Below are positions 52,414-62,939 of a stretch of DNA of 64,000 nt, one piece after another. The translations under genes were made by a program, and so were the position numbers. The stretch is taken from positions 8,122,001 to 8,186,000 of the forward strand of contig CAVNZM010000004.1 in the NCBI GenBank assembly GCA_963693365.1, given 5' to 3'. This DNA comes from Amoebidium appalachense. Its lineage: Eukaryota > Ichthyosporea. The notes beneath the pieces were generated by a model, which worked only from the letters and a program-made list of their open reading frames with translations, was not told the DNA's origin and made no database searches. The number at the start of each line of letters is the position of its first letter. The stretch's first letter is position 1.

Positions 52414-54350
52414 AAGAATGCTCCTACTGCCACGAGCCTGATCACACGATCATCGATTGCCCTGAGCCGAAATGCCGTATGTCCAGACACAACCGTTCCC
52501 GTCAAGGCAGTGAGAAATCTGTCTCCTTTGCTTTCTCGGCATACAATGCTAGCTCCGTCCCCGTGTCCTCCGACCCTGCCTGGGATTCCGGGTGCAACAT
52601 GACTGTTTGCCCCACCCGTGAGTTCTTCCATGACCTCACTCCCCTTCCGACACCGACTCCCGTTGCTGCCTTCAATGGCACCCCCGTCTTGGCCACTCAC
52701 ACCGGCCATATCGTCATCAACACCACCACCGACCATGGCACTACCACCCTAACCATTGAAGCCTACTACACCCCGTCTGGCCAAGCCTTCCTCATTTCAA
52801 CATCCCAAGCTGCTGCCGAATACATCAAGGGTGATTTGAACGATGCCTCCACTCCGTCATTCCTCTTCGACCGACTCACCGGCCGTCATCTCGTCAACCT
52901 CCGTCTACACAACGGTCTGTATTACTTCAAGGACTACACCATTCAACCACCCACTCGTCCTGTGGCTCTGGCTGCCACTACCAGTGTTAACCCATCCATC
53001 TGGCACCATCGTCTGGGGCACCGAGCTATGACCAGCATCAAGGACATGGTGAAACACGACCTTGTTATTGGTCTCCCCTCCTCTGTCCTCGACTGTGATG
53101 TTCCTGATTGTCATGGCTGCATTATGGGTAAGACCACCAAGGCTCCGTTCAGGGGTGACCGTCCTCACTCCAACATCCCCGGTCATGAATGGCATTGGGA
53201 TTTTTTTGAGCCTACCACAACATCGTACGGAGGTTCCAAGGTTGCTCTCGTCACTGTCTGCCGTGCCTCTGGCCTCGTCAAGATCTACCCGATGGCCGAC
53301 CGTACCACCACCCTGGATATTCTCACAGCTCACACCAACCTCGTTGCCACCCATGCCCCCTCCAAAGTTGGTGTTTACCACTTCGACTCCGGCTCTGAGT
53401 TCACCTCCAAGGATACCCGTGCTTTTTGCCTCTCCCAGGGCATCAAGGCCAGCTATGCTCCGGTGGACTGCCCTCAACTGAACGGCTATGTTGAACGACG
53501 TATGCGGTTCCTCCAAGAGATTGTCCGTTGCCTCCTCCATCAAGTCCAAGATCAGTCTCTGTCTCCCAAACTGTGGGCTGAGGCCCTCCAACATGCCGCC
53601 TACATCATCAACGTCACCCCGTCCACGACTGCCAATGGTCGTACACCATTCGAGGTTTTCTACGGTGTCAAGCCCGACATCTCCGAGCTCAAAGTGTTCG
53701 GTTGCCCTGCCTACACTCACGTGCCAGCCTCTAAACGGAACAAGCTGGCCCCCACCGTCAAACTCGGCATGTATATCGGCTATGATCTTCAATCACACTG
53801 CCACCGGATCTTCAATGCCACCACCCATCGTGTCGGCCTCTTCCGTGATGTGATTTTCGACGAATCAGCTTATCTCCCGTCCGACATTCCATCAACCCTT
53901 CCGACCCCCGACACCACTGCTACCTCGACCACCCCACCCCCCACAGTTGACACTGAAGATGATGTTTGTCTGGTGTACTCTGGCCCCCCTCCTGCCATCG
54001 TCGTTCCCCCGACACCCCCCCCCCACCGGCCCCCCTGCCCCCGTGCCCGTCCAGCCTGCCGACCCTCATCCTGGCCCTGGCAACGTCACACCCATCCGAC
54101 CCGGCTCCCCCGACAACTTCCACTCGGCCCCGTCCAGCCCGGAGGTTGCCCCCCCTGCACTTCCGAACTTCCAAGTTCCCCCCCCACCGTCTCCACCTAC
54201 CCCGGTTCCTGCACCCCGTCGTTCTGCCCGTCTCCAGGGCAAGGTTGGACTTCAAGCCACCACCACCCTGCCAGTCCCCCCCGGTCCCCCCATCAACATC
54301 GACCAACTACCCAAACTTGTCCGTCAACTCTGTTCCGGACCCAATGGTGA
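52410..54350 (+). CDS. element C zinc knuckle, protease and integrase
   Basis: A CCHC knuckle CSYCHEPDHTIIDC starts the frame. The protease has PAWDSGCNMTVC. The pre-integrase HHCC region has WHHRLGHRAM and CDVPDCHGCIMGK. The DDE integrase core has EWHWDFFEPTT, VYHFDSGSEFTS and PQLNGYVERRMRF, then LKVFGCPAYTHV. After about 54010 the frame leaves the expected path at an eleven-C run. Past that point this frame (to 54350) is a Pro/Arg-rich artefact. Confidence 0.9.
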   Translation: MKECSYCHEPDHTIIDCPEPKCRMSRHNRSRQGSEKSVSFAFSAYNASSVPVSSDPAWDSGCNMTVCPTREFFHDLTPLPTPTPVAAFNGTPVLATHTGHIVINTTTDHGTTTLTIEAYYTPSGQAFLISTSQAAAEYIKGDLNDASTPSFLFDRLTGRHLVNLRLHNGLYYFKDYTIQPPTRPVALAATTSVNPSIWHHRLGHRAMTSIKDMVKHDLVIGLPSSVLDCDVPDCHGCIMGKTTKAPFRGDRPHSNIPGHEWHWDFFEPTTTSYGGSKVALVTVCRASGLVKIYPMADRTTTLDILTAHTNLVATHAPSKVGVYHFDSGSEFTSKDTRAFCLSQGIKASYAPVDCPQLNGYVERRMRFLQEIVRCLLHQVQDQSLSPKLWAEALQHAAYIINVTPSTTANGRTPFEVFYGVKPDISELKVFGCPAYTHVPASKRNKLAPTVKLGMYIGYDLQSHCHRIFNATTHRVGLFRDVIFDESAYLPSDIPSTLPTPDTTATSTTPPPTVDTEDDVCLVYSGPPPAIVVPPTPPPHRPPCPRARPACRPSSWPWQRHTHPTRLPRQLPLGPVQPGGCPPCTSELPSSPPTVSTYPGSCTPSFCPSPGQGWTSSHHHPASPPRSPHQHRPTTQTCPSTLFRTQW

Positions 54351-55860
54351 TCAGGTCAAGTCAGCCCTGACTGCTGAGTATCAAGCCTTCGTCGACAAAG
54401 ACATCTTTGAACTTGTTGACCCTCCCCCTGGTGCTAACATCGTCGGCTTCAAGTGGATTGTCTCCGAGAAAACTCTCAACTCGGCTGGTGACACCAAGAT
54501 CAAGGCACGTGGTGTTGCTCAAGGCTTCAGTCAGCAATACGGTGTTGACTATGAGTTGATTGAGAGCCCTGTCATCCGTCCGGCTGCTCTCCGTGCCATC
54601 CTAGCTCTGGCCGTTGTTGAAGGTCATGACATACATCAACTCGACGTGTCTACGGCCTTTCTCAACAGCCCACTCACCGAGACCATCTACATGAAACAAC
54701 CCCCGGGATTCATCACCATGGCCACACTTGGCAAGGTCTGGAGACTCAAGAAAGCCCTGTACGGCCTCAAGCAAGCCTCCAAGGCTTGGTACGACTTCCT
54801 CGACGGCATTCTTCTTGCCCATGGCCTGACCCGTACTAAGACCGACCCGTGCATCTACCTCCGGTTCTTCCCCAACAACGATGTGGTACGGGCTGGTAAC
54901 TACGTCGATGACTCCACCATCACCAACACCCGGGGTTCTACTGCTGCCAGTGACCTGGCTGCCCACATCAGCAAGATGGCCAGCTGTCGTATGAGTCCAT
55001 TTGACCGTATGCTCGGTGTTGATTTTAATCACTCTGATCCCCATCACCTCCACATGCACCAGAGGTCTTACATCATGGATATCATCCACGACTTCAACCT
55101 CACCGATGCCAAGTCCAAGTCTACCCCCATCCCTGCAGGCACCACCGTCTCCCTGGCTGATTGCCCCCCCCAACCGTTCACCGTGCCCTACCGTGAGTTA
55201 CTCGGCCGTCTCCTCTGGGTGGCACGGTGCACACGTCCCGACATGCCTATGATCGGCTTCCTTGGTCGGTTCAGCACCAACCCCGGCAAGACTCACTGGG
55301 ACCTTCTCCGTCGTGTGGCCCGGTACCTGCTCGGCACCATTGACCTTGGCATTGACTACAAGTCCTCGGCCACCCAGTCCCCCATACTCGAATGCTACAC
55401 GGATGCTGACTTTGCTGGTTGTGCCGACAGCAAGAAGTCTACCACCGGCTACATTATCGTGTTTGCTGGTATGCCCGTCATCTGGTACTCCAAGCTCCAG
55501 CCCATCACGGCCACCAGCACCACTGAAGCTGAGCTGATTGCTCTCAATGCTGGCACCCAAGAAGTTGCTTGGGTCCGTGACCTCTTCAAGGAACTCGGCT
55601 GTCCCATGCTTGCTCCGACTCCGGTGTACTGTGACAACCAGTCGACCATTGCCATCGTCAACTCCACCGGCATCAAGCACCGTACCAAACACATTGCCGT
55701 CCGGTATCACAACACCAAGGACTACATTGCCAGTGGGGACGTGGTTGTCCACTACGTTGAGTCAGCCCACAACTTAGCTGACATACTCACCAAACCCCTC
55801 CCCGGCCCGAGTCATGTCCACCATCGTGCTCGACTTTGTTTACCGGATATTGTGGATTGA
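54015..55860 (+). CDS. element C reverse transcriptase and RNase H
   Basis: Continues pol after the C-run break with a Pro-rich linker. RT has VGFKWIVSEKTLN, HQLDVSTAFLNSPL, YGLKQASKAWYD and the catalytic GNYVDDST. RNase H has ECYTDADFAGCADSKKSTTG, YCDNQSTIAIVNSTG and ESAHNLADILTKPL. The stop is TGA at 55858-55860. These are canonical Copia signatures; the enzyme copies element RNA to DNA. Confidence 0.93.
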
Positions 55861-56280
55861 CCCGACCTACTTCAAGAGTGATTTTCTCATGTGTACTACT
55901 TACTTTATCAACATCATTATATCATATGTATTGCCTTTGTGGGTATGCCCACTTAGGGTTTATATATAAGGTTTGACCTGTACCATCACTCTACTCTATC
56001 TTTCACTGGTTTAAAACCCAGTTAATCAAACACCGCCTATACACGTTATATATATTCGTTGTTTTTGCCCCGGTTCCTTCCCCCCTCCCCCCCCCCCCCT
56101 TCCCCCCCCTTCCCCCCCCCCTTCCCCCCCCCCCCTCCCCCCCCCCCTTCTCCCCCCCCCCCCCCCCCCGGGAAAAGTACACACTTTAATTTTTTTTTTT
56201 CCGTTTCTGTTCTCAAGTGGGGAGATTTCACTAGTTCAGTGGGGATATGATAACACAAACTTCAAAGTCTTAAGTGGGGA
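55861..56280 (+). other. element C 3' UTR with C tract and polypurine tract
   Basis: Contains a T-interrupted C tract (about 56080-56170), then two AGTGGGGA boxes, the last directly abutting the 3' LTR. Element D keeps this block. Confidence 0.82.
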
Positions 56281-57205
56281 TGTTGTAATACGTAGTATTT
56301 ACATATGGTAAGATCTTCTCAGTTTGTGTTATGTTTCAGTTCATATGCTTAGTGTAAATGCCACACTCCTATTATGTAAAGTGTAGCATCGATCTCCGAT
56401 ATGCTTGTATACTTGTAATCGTGTTGTATCGGCTTTAATCGTGTATTGTAATATCGATTAGAATATTTATATGTGTGTACACGGATCCACCCACTCAGGG
56501 AGAGACGTGTACATGTTCGTGTGTACATAAATATCTCTGGTTATAGTTATGCTATTACTATCTTGTTTGTTGATCTGTGCTCTCTTTTCCTTCCTCTTTC
56601 TCCTTCCTTATTTTCTTTTCTTTCTCTCCTTGTCTTCATGTGTATAATCGTATTTCTTTTCTACTAATATATGTTAGGTAGATTTGTGTTACTTAATACG
56701 TGTTCATTGGACGGTAACACACTTAGGCTACACTTAGAATAGCATGTGTGTTTAGACTTCATTAATTCACTTTAGTTTTCATGTGTTGCCGGGCTTTAAC
56801 CAATCATCAAGGTTAAGTGTGATATGTCTGAGTCTTTGCAGTATGTCATAGGTTAGAACTTCCTTGATGATGACACGAGTTGATCCTAACTAGTGTCTGT
56901 GTCCTATCGTGTACGCCTCCGCGTACCGGATCTCTCTGAAAGCAATTGGTTCTTAGTGATTGGTTTCTATTAGAGATGGATCTGATTTCCGACTGGTCGG
57001 AAATCATGTATGGATTGGACTTAGAGGAATTTCAGGTATTTATTCGAAGATCAGAATAAATTCAGTTCAGTCGTGTCTAAACATTGATGTCTGTTGTGTA
57101 CACTGCTCCGATCGTTCCGTGTTTTGTTGTTGTGTGTGTCTGTGGTGTTTTCACACTGCACCACTGTGTCTCTGCTTACATCCCAAATACTAATAGAAAT
57201 TAACA
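56281..57205 (+). repeat. element C 3' LTR
   Basis: 925 bases; reads as identical to 50467-51391. Confidence 0.94.
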
Positions 57206-57210
57206 TGGTT

Positions 57211-58238
57211 AGTACCCAACCCAACCCCAAAACAAGGATAATATGAACCGCCACTGACGTTGCCCTGTAGATGCACCTCTGCCCCGTCCACAACCTGCAC
57301 CCAAAACCCCATGCCCCTGGCACAATGTTATATCGAGTGGAACATAGCAACAGACATGATAACAGACACCATCCATACAACCACACTCAGCATGCCCCAT
57401 CCACAAAGAATTCCTAGCAAAACCTAACATGCCACTGACGAACACCTCCAGACTCATGTGGCGTACACCTCCAGACTCTCTTGCTGGCCATTCCTCTACC
57501 CGACAAAGACTCCTACTACGTAGGTCCCGGTGGTTTGGGAATGCCTCCGCCCCAACCGTGCCCTACCCAGTGGTGTGTCTAAGGCCTACTGCTGCACTGG
57601 GCACCACAACACTACTCAACAACACTACGGGCAGCCACTCCAAAGGGCCTCAACACCAGGCCCAGGGCAGCCACTCCAAGGGGCCTCAGCACCAGGCCCT
57701 TTGACGACGGGGGTTCACAACAGTGGGGGCCTGCCACTGCCATGACTACACTTCGACCCCCCCCAGCCCCCTCGTCAGAGGGCCGAGCTCCCAGACAGCA
57801 GCAGGACTTTCTATTCCACTGACCCTAACCACACACGTCGCCAACACAGGACTCATACACACGTCGAAAACGCCAGGCACCAGTAGAAAACTCAGCGAAG
57901 AAAAAAAAAAAAACACCACACAACTCCCATACAACAACAACAACCCAAGAGACACCCTACCCCCTAATAAAACCTTCATACCAGCAACACGGCCACCGAC
58001 GTCCCTGCCCCCCCACGACGGGGCTGTTTACACCACGCGTTGCCCCCGCTCCTTGCAGTTGTCACAGGTGCCTGGGAAAGAGCCTGGCGCCGGCTCTTGC
58101 GGTCCCGCCCAAAGACGCCAGCCTGGCCCATCTGTTATCCCGTTGTGGCCGTGGCTGGTAGGGCTGGTAGCGCCGTGGGGAGGGTGATCGCCGCCGGTCC
58201 CCTCTGAGGCCTCTGCTGGGCAAACAGCCCTGAGCTTG
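57211..58238. other. element F interior, middle part
   Basis: About 1 kb without protein motifs. Contains a short tandem GGGCAGCCACTCCAAGGGGC-type repeat near 57630-57680 and an A run near 57900. Open frames are short and low-complexity. Confidence 0.65.
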
Positions 58239-58243
58239 CTAAG

Positions 58244-58723
58244 TGTAAACAGTTGGACTAGTTAGGATAAGGCAGAGTACAACTGAATCAAAATAAAGAC
58301 AGAGAACGGGTAGAAAGGCACACGCGGCCAGGTTGCTTTTACTATGGGCCGACTCAGTCTGTCTCAGACTTCACTGATGTGATCCCCGTACTGGGACGGC
58401 TTTCTTATATAGCCCCCAGGTTTCGGATCAAGGCCCAGGATTGGTTCATCCGCGGCCAGCGCGGGTGGCAACATGCCATTCGTGATTCTGGTGCGGTCCG
58501 AGCCAGTCAGACCTTTGTCCTATTTATGCAAACCTCTTATTGGTTCACTTCGTTTATGTGGTATGCAGCTGAAGAACCATATATGGTTCAATTCTTAGGT
58601 CAGAGTGAGTCCTATTGGTGCGGACATAATATTTATGTGATATTCATGACAAAGCACGAATCGTGTGCTAGTAGATCACATTCTTTAGTAAACATGTACA
58701 GTTCATGTGTACAGTTGTTTACA
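58244..58723 (-). mobile_element. solo LTR of the element E family
   Basis: 480 bases, the reverse complement of the element E LTR with scattered substitutions, flanked by target duplication CTAAG (58239-58243, 58724-58728). Left by LTR-LTR recombination inside element F. Confidence 0.93.
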
Positions 58724-58728
58724 CTAAG

Positions 58729-58999
58729 TCACCTAGGGAGGTCAAGGTCCTTAGCGAGGACTAAGTCCCCTGTGATACTAGTCCTACTGCTCATGTTGCC
58801 TATGCCAACTGTTGCTAGCTGTAGGTCTGTGTGTGCGTATGTTTCTTCTACCTCTAACCGTCGAAAAAGGCCTAAGACAAAACCACTCATAACCGCTAGG
58901 CGTGAAAAAAAAAACTAGGGGTGAAAGCAACAGCCCAGAAGGACTAACAGTGCGTGTGCCCCCTCCCTGCAAAAAACGGCAGAGAAAGGGGGTGTAGCT
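58729..58999. other. element F interior, right part
   Basis: Non-coding, ending AGAGAAAGGGGGTGTAGCT next to the right LTR. Confidence 0.65.
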
Positions 59000-59612
59000 T
59001 GTCGTACCTACAAACAGAGTGTATACAAACTACTCTAACTATCTGCACGCTTAAAGGGGCTCGAAACTGTGTATACGTATAAACTTTTCTTTGAGTTGGG
59101 TGGGAAGCGAGAAAAAACGAGTTCTTAGAAGAACTTCGAAAAGCCCGCGACCCCGCGAGACACTTCACAGACACGCGGCCCACTGGCCAGACAAATACCA
59201 CAGTGACATTCAGCCAATCACAACACTCCCTCTTCACAGACTACACGCACTCCACACCATTGGCTACCGCGGCCTCAGACACCCCTACAGCACTACAACA
59301 CGTACACACGTTTACTCACAAATTGAATACATATAAGCATACACACACGCGAGCAGGCAACATGGGTCTCGCCACGCACACAGCAAGAAGCAATACAACA
59401 TTTAACATGGAGAGTACGCAGAGGCATTGTGCATGCACGCGCGCACCTTTAACAATCAGCCGCCGCCGCATCAGGTTCTCCCCATACCACTGATTAATCT
59501 CCTCATACCCCACTTAGACCCCGGCATCACTATGCAAGAAAACCCCCGAAATTCACTCACCAAAACACAAAATATAGAAGCAAACTAATACGAATCAGCT
59601 CAGCACATGACA
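59000..59612. repeat. element F right LTR
   Basis: Reads as identical to 49680-50292. Confidence 0.92.
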
Positions 59613-59706
59613 GGGGGGAGGCAATAGGGGTAGAGGGGGGACTGTCCCCTACCACCTGAGGACGACCCACCTTAGACGAATCAGTAGCACTCCCACCAAG
59701 GCACCC

Positions 59707-60789
59707 CTAGTTTCGCCCTCCACGCCCACGGTCACCCCGACCACCATTACCACGCTGGCCACCCTTGCCGCCACGGCCCCGAGCTCCTTGCTGGTTAGGT
59801 GGCCCACCGCGCGGAACACGTGGCTGCGGCTTGGGGGGAGGCCCCTGCCCACTGAGGGGCCCCGTTGGAGTGGACTGCCCTTGAGGGGGAGGCGGGCGAA
59901 TGGGTGAGGGCACAGGATAATAAGGCTGGTGTGGGGGATCCTGCAGAGGGGCAAACCTATTATGGGTGTGAGGAAAAGTTTTAGGGTTTTCGTATGGACC
60001 CGGGCGCGGGGGCCGAGTGTTCTGCCACGGGCCTGCACCCGGGTGGACTGGTTGGAATGAGTAGGAACCGTCGCTAGCAAAATTCTTGAGAAGACTAAGA
60101 ATTTGCGACTCCAACTCAGTTTGAATAGCCCTCGGACGATCGTTTGCGCTTTGAGGCACTGACGTACCCACGCGGTGTATCATCCAACTAATGTCCTCTT
60201 GTGGAATGAGGCCGTTTAAGACATGGCGCACGAGTGGTGCAAGACGGTCGATGTCGGTCTCGTAACCGGCCTGCAGGCACAAATGCTCCATTTGTTGCAA
60301 AAGCGATTTCACACGACTCCCGTCCAACGCGAGGTCCCAACGCCAACCGTTCTTGGCCTTTTGTATTCGTGTACGTGTTTGGAGCGTTGTAATATGCCCG
60401 ATACTGTGTGTAGTAGTTGGGCGAGAGAACTTCACACACAAACAACCACAGGAGTTCCGGTAGAGTGGGATGTTGGGGGAGTCCGTGAACTGCATCCAGA
60501 ACGCGCATCAATTCGTTTGTGTATTCCTTCTCCACCACCCTGAGCAAAAACGCGCGAGTCTGATCATACTTGTAATTGCGTGCATTGCCCGATTGATATG
60601 AAGACAGAAGGGCGAAGTAGGTAGGCCAAAGAAAAACATTGCTTGCCGTGATTGAATGTAACTTTCCACAAGCCTTGAAATCAAGCGCGCCGGCAGTCGG
60701 ACGAGTTCATACGTAAAATCCCAACCGTCCGTCTCCCATTGCGTGTAGTTGAAAAGATGGGCATAATGTGTATCCGAGTCGGTATGCAT
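59707..60789 (-). pseudogene. element B gag
   Basis: Starts ATG at 60789 (HTDSDTHYAHLFNYTQWETD) and continues with frameshifts near 60540 and 60370 through NELMRVLDAVHGLPQHPTLP, LCLQAGYETDIDRLAP and ESQILSLLKNFASDG. It ends in a Pro-rich stretch and an Arg/Gly-rich tail (GGKGGQRGNGGRGDRGRGGR) before TAG. The RGG-type tail takes the place of a CCHC knuckle as a likely RNA-binding region. Identification rests on position upstream of the protease and gag-like architecture. Confidence 0.7.
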
Positions 60790-61385
60790 TCTCTAAGATC
60801 GTACGTGGTGCGCCTCCTCGCGCACTTTCTTCTTAAAAATATCTAGAAACCATATCTGAAGTTCTTTAGTCACACTTCGAAAAGGGGTATAAGTTATCTA
60901 ATTCAGAACTGTCTCCGTAATTGAATTAGCGGATCATGCGCCGAACGCACGCTCACGGACCCAGGTCGCATATGCATGAGCGGCGCGCGCAGCCATCCCT
61001 GGCTCCATGGGGTCCGTGTGCCGCTTGCATGCGCATGCATCGGTAAAGCACGCGACTCAGTAGCAAGGTTTTGAAAAGTTATCTAGCTGTACTTATTTAT
61101 TTTTTGTAAGGCGGGCCGTGCACAATCAACACAAGCTCTGAGGGTTTACGTCCGCATTTCTGCAATTTCCAAATTTTGGTCACTAGATTTACCGATAAAG
61201 TCATATAAAACGGCGCTGCACGGGTCAATGCCGTCAGTTTTCACTAGACAGAAGTTGCACTATTGTGGAGAGCAGTGTGGTAGTACAAAACTCCTCTTCA
61301 AGGTCTGCAGTGGCCAACGCTGCTGTGTTGTGGCTTCTTCTAGCCGCAATCTTGGCCACGGCCATCTAGAGACTCCGTGATCATC
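60790..61385. other. right flank of element B, no LTR or gene found
   Basis: Includes what should be the element B leader. No copy of the LTR at 32669-32939 was seen. A GC-rich block lies at 60930-61060. Confidence 0.45.
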
Positions 61386-61649
61386 ATGGCGCAGACGCCG
61401 CCACTCTCCGCGTACCTGGAGTACGACGTGAATAATTACAAGACTGATGTGCCACGCACAGTGTCTACTTTCTTTACAAATTACACGTTTCCGTCTCTTT
61501 TATCACATGTCAACTCCCAACAAACCGTTTCCCTGTTCACAGTTCTAGGTTATGATAACGTTGAGTGCATGCACATGCTGTGGCGTTCCCTTGACGACCC
61601 TGCGCTTGTCGGCCCTCTAATGCACCTTGCGGGAATTGAAATGTATTGA
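61386..61649 (+). CDS. small hypothetical protein, 87 residues
   Basis: ATG in a good context (ATCATCATGGCG) and TGA at 61647-61649. The protein begins MAQTPPLSAYLEYDVNNYK and ends DPALVGPLMHLAGIEMY; its composition is protein-like, without repeats or a membrane segment. I do not recognise it. TACTAAT and CTCAG just after the stop resemble a branch point and acceptor, so it could be an exon or a fragment of a mobile element. Confidence 0.35.
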   Translation: MAQTPPLSAYLEYDVNNYKTDVPRTVSTFFTNYTFPSLLSHVNSQQTVSLFTVLGYDNVECMHMLWRSLDDPALVGPLMHLAGIEMY

Positions 61650-61697
61650 CATATACTAATCCGTCTCAGCAGATCAGCCTAAGTCTACGATCGAGAT

Positions 61698-61735
<38 letters not shown>

Positions 61736-62365
61736 GGCCCGGGTCCACAGATCATCAAGATCAAGTCCGGGGCCTCAAGATAGCTGTACAGCTGCGTGCA
61801 TCTTGCCTCTGCCGGCGCAGGGCAGGGCCACGTCAGCTGAAGCAGCCGACCAATAGAATTCTAATTAGTGTGTAGGATAGATCGTAGGAGGACTTAGGAA
61901 TGTGATTGTTCGGGCAAAAGCCCTTTTGTAAGTATTGGCAAGGTTTGATAGTGTATGTTGCCAAACGTATTTATATATTTCGATGTAGAGGAAAGGGGGG
62001 GAGGGAGGGGGGGGGAGGATAGTATGAAATGTAGATTTAGACTCTGCGGTGCCACTAGGGGGAGGGTGAGGGGTGAGACATGGATAAATATATTAGTTGA
62101 GTAGATCGACTTAGCTCGTGCAGGCGCACGATAAAGTAGATCGGAATGTTTGGAATGTGGCATCGTAGGGGGGCCAGGTGATGATGATCTTTGAGGGCAC
62201 GGCCTTGATGGCCTCAGTTGTGACTTAGCCTCATTCCGTACGGATCTAAGTTTTGCCCGTCGGAGCCTGGTCTGAATAAACTTTACCGTTTTCAGTCACA
62301 CGTTCGTTCCTTTCAGTGTGTGTACACTTAGAAGAGTGCCGCGTCTCTAGTACATACACAATAGG
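61650..62365. other. non-coding stretch with a poly(G) tract
   Basis: A G run of more than 30 bases lies at about 61700-61733. Further G/A mixtures are near 61995-62020. CTGAATAAAC near 62270-62279 contains a polyadenylation-type hexamer. No gene or repeat boundary could be fixed. Confidence 0.5.
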
Positions 62366-62939
62366 ATACGACATGTATGAAGCCTTTGGAAGGGGGAAAC
62401 TTGGACACATTGCAGCATTTGCACAAAATGAGGAACTTGATTTTCACGCACACACACTCCAGAAATGCTCTGCCTGTGCACTTGACACTGCTTAAGACAT
62501 ACACGAGTCATACACCAACACATATGGCGTCTCTCACCACTATGCACAAAAACCAGACATCACAATGGCTTTGCGTTAGGCCTTTACACTTGCACACCCA
62601 CTCGGCACACACCTACAACACCAAATTGCCTTAATTGAATCTGGTCGTGCAAATCTTCTGCAAGCCATTAAAAAGCCAGACCTGCGGCGTGCCTTTTTGT
62701 TTGAGTTTTTAATGACAAGCGAATATGTGCCTAAAGTGTCTGCCTCCTATACGTACAGTTCGGTTGATGGTGAAGTAAAAGACGTTGACCAGGACTTTTC
62801 TGTTGGTTTATTTGATGCACTCTGCTCCATGACACAAACCAACTTAAGGATCTGGTCACCCTTTATGAACCGCCTAAAACCCCGAGTGGCACTTAGTACT
62901 CCAGCCAAACCACACCAGAACACTGGATATCCTGCATGA
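62366..62939 (+). pseudogene. unidentified frame upstream of the Helitron domain
   Basis: One frame runs from ATG at 62367 (YEAFGRGKLGHIAAFAQNEE) to 62939 with two internal stops, and includes KPDLRRAFLFEFLMTSEYVP and GLFDALCSMTQTN. It is probably the N-terminal part of the same Helitron protein, but I cannot match it to a domain. Confidence 0.4.

Larger units (their letters stand above)
50467..57205 (+). mobile_element. element C: Ty1/Copia LTR retrotransposon
   Basis: 6,739 bases with 925-base LTRs (50467-51391, 56281-57205) that read as identical, and target duplication TGGTT (50462-50466, 57206-57210). Domain order is gag with CCHC, protease, integrase, RT, RNase H, diagnostic of Copia. 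Coding sequence is CT-rich, unlike the Gypsy elements. Two frame breaks both fall in C runs. It is inserted in element F. Confidence 0.95.
49680..59612. mobile_element. element F: non-coding LTR element carrying a nested Copia and a solo LTR
   Basis: 613-base LTRs (49680-50292 and 59000-59612) read as identical, with TG...CA ends and G-only flanks consistent with a 5-bp target duplication GGGGG (49675-49679, 59613-59617). It is inserted between gag and protease of element B. Without element C and the solo LTR its interior is about 1.5 kb and has no protein motif. Orientation is not certain: CGAGGGGGGAG next to the left LTR (minus strand) is the better polypurine tract. Confidence 0.88.
32669..60789 (-). 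mobile_element. element B: decayed Ty3/Gypsy retrotransposon split by nested insertions
   Basis: Minus-strand pieces in order from right to left are gag (59.7-60.8 kb), protease (49.0-49.7), linker (48.6-49.0), RT (47.8-46.9 and 43.3-42.9), RNase H (42.9, 39.6-39.5, 35.4-34.6), integrase (34.5-33.1), a polypurine tract and the 3' LTR at 32669-32939. Frames resume across every insertion, for example TDACAI/SMGGCLYQ across D and ALTHEWRV/YLYGRTF across the LINE. B itself has several frameshifts and is older than its insertions. No 5' LTR was found. Without insertions it would be about 6.6 kb. Confidence 0.9.

Noticed and set aside
52905-53792. 295-codon minus-strand frame
   Set aside because: Antisense shadow of the element C integrase.
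60800-60810. ACGTG near 60804 as the missing target duplication of element B
   Set aside because: ACGTG also precedes the B LTR at 32664, but no LTR ends at 60804; five bases can match by chance.
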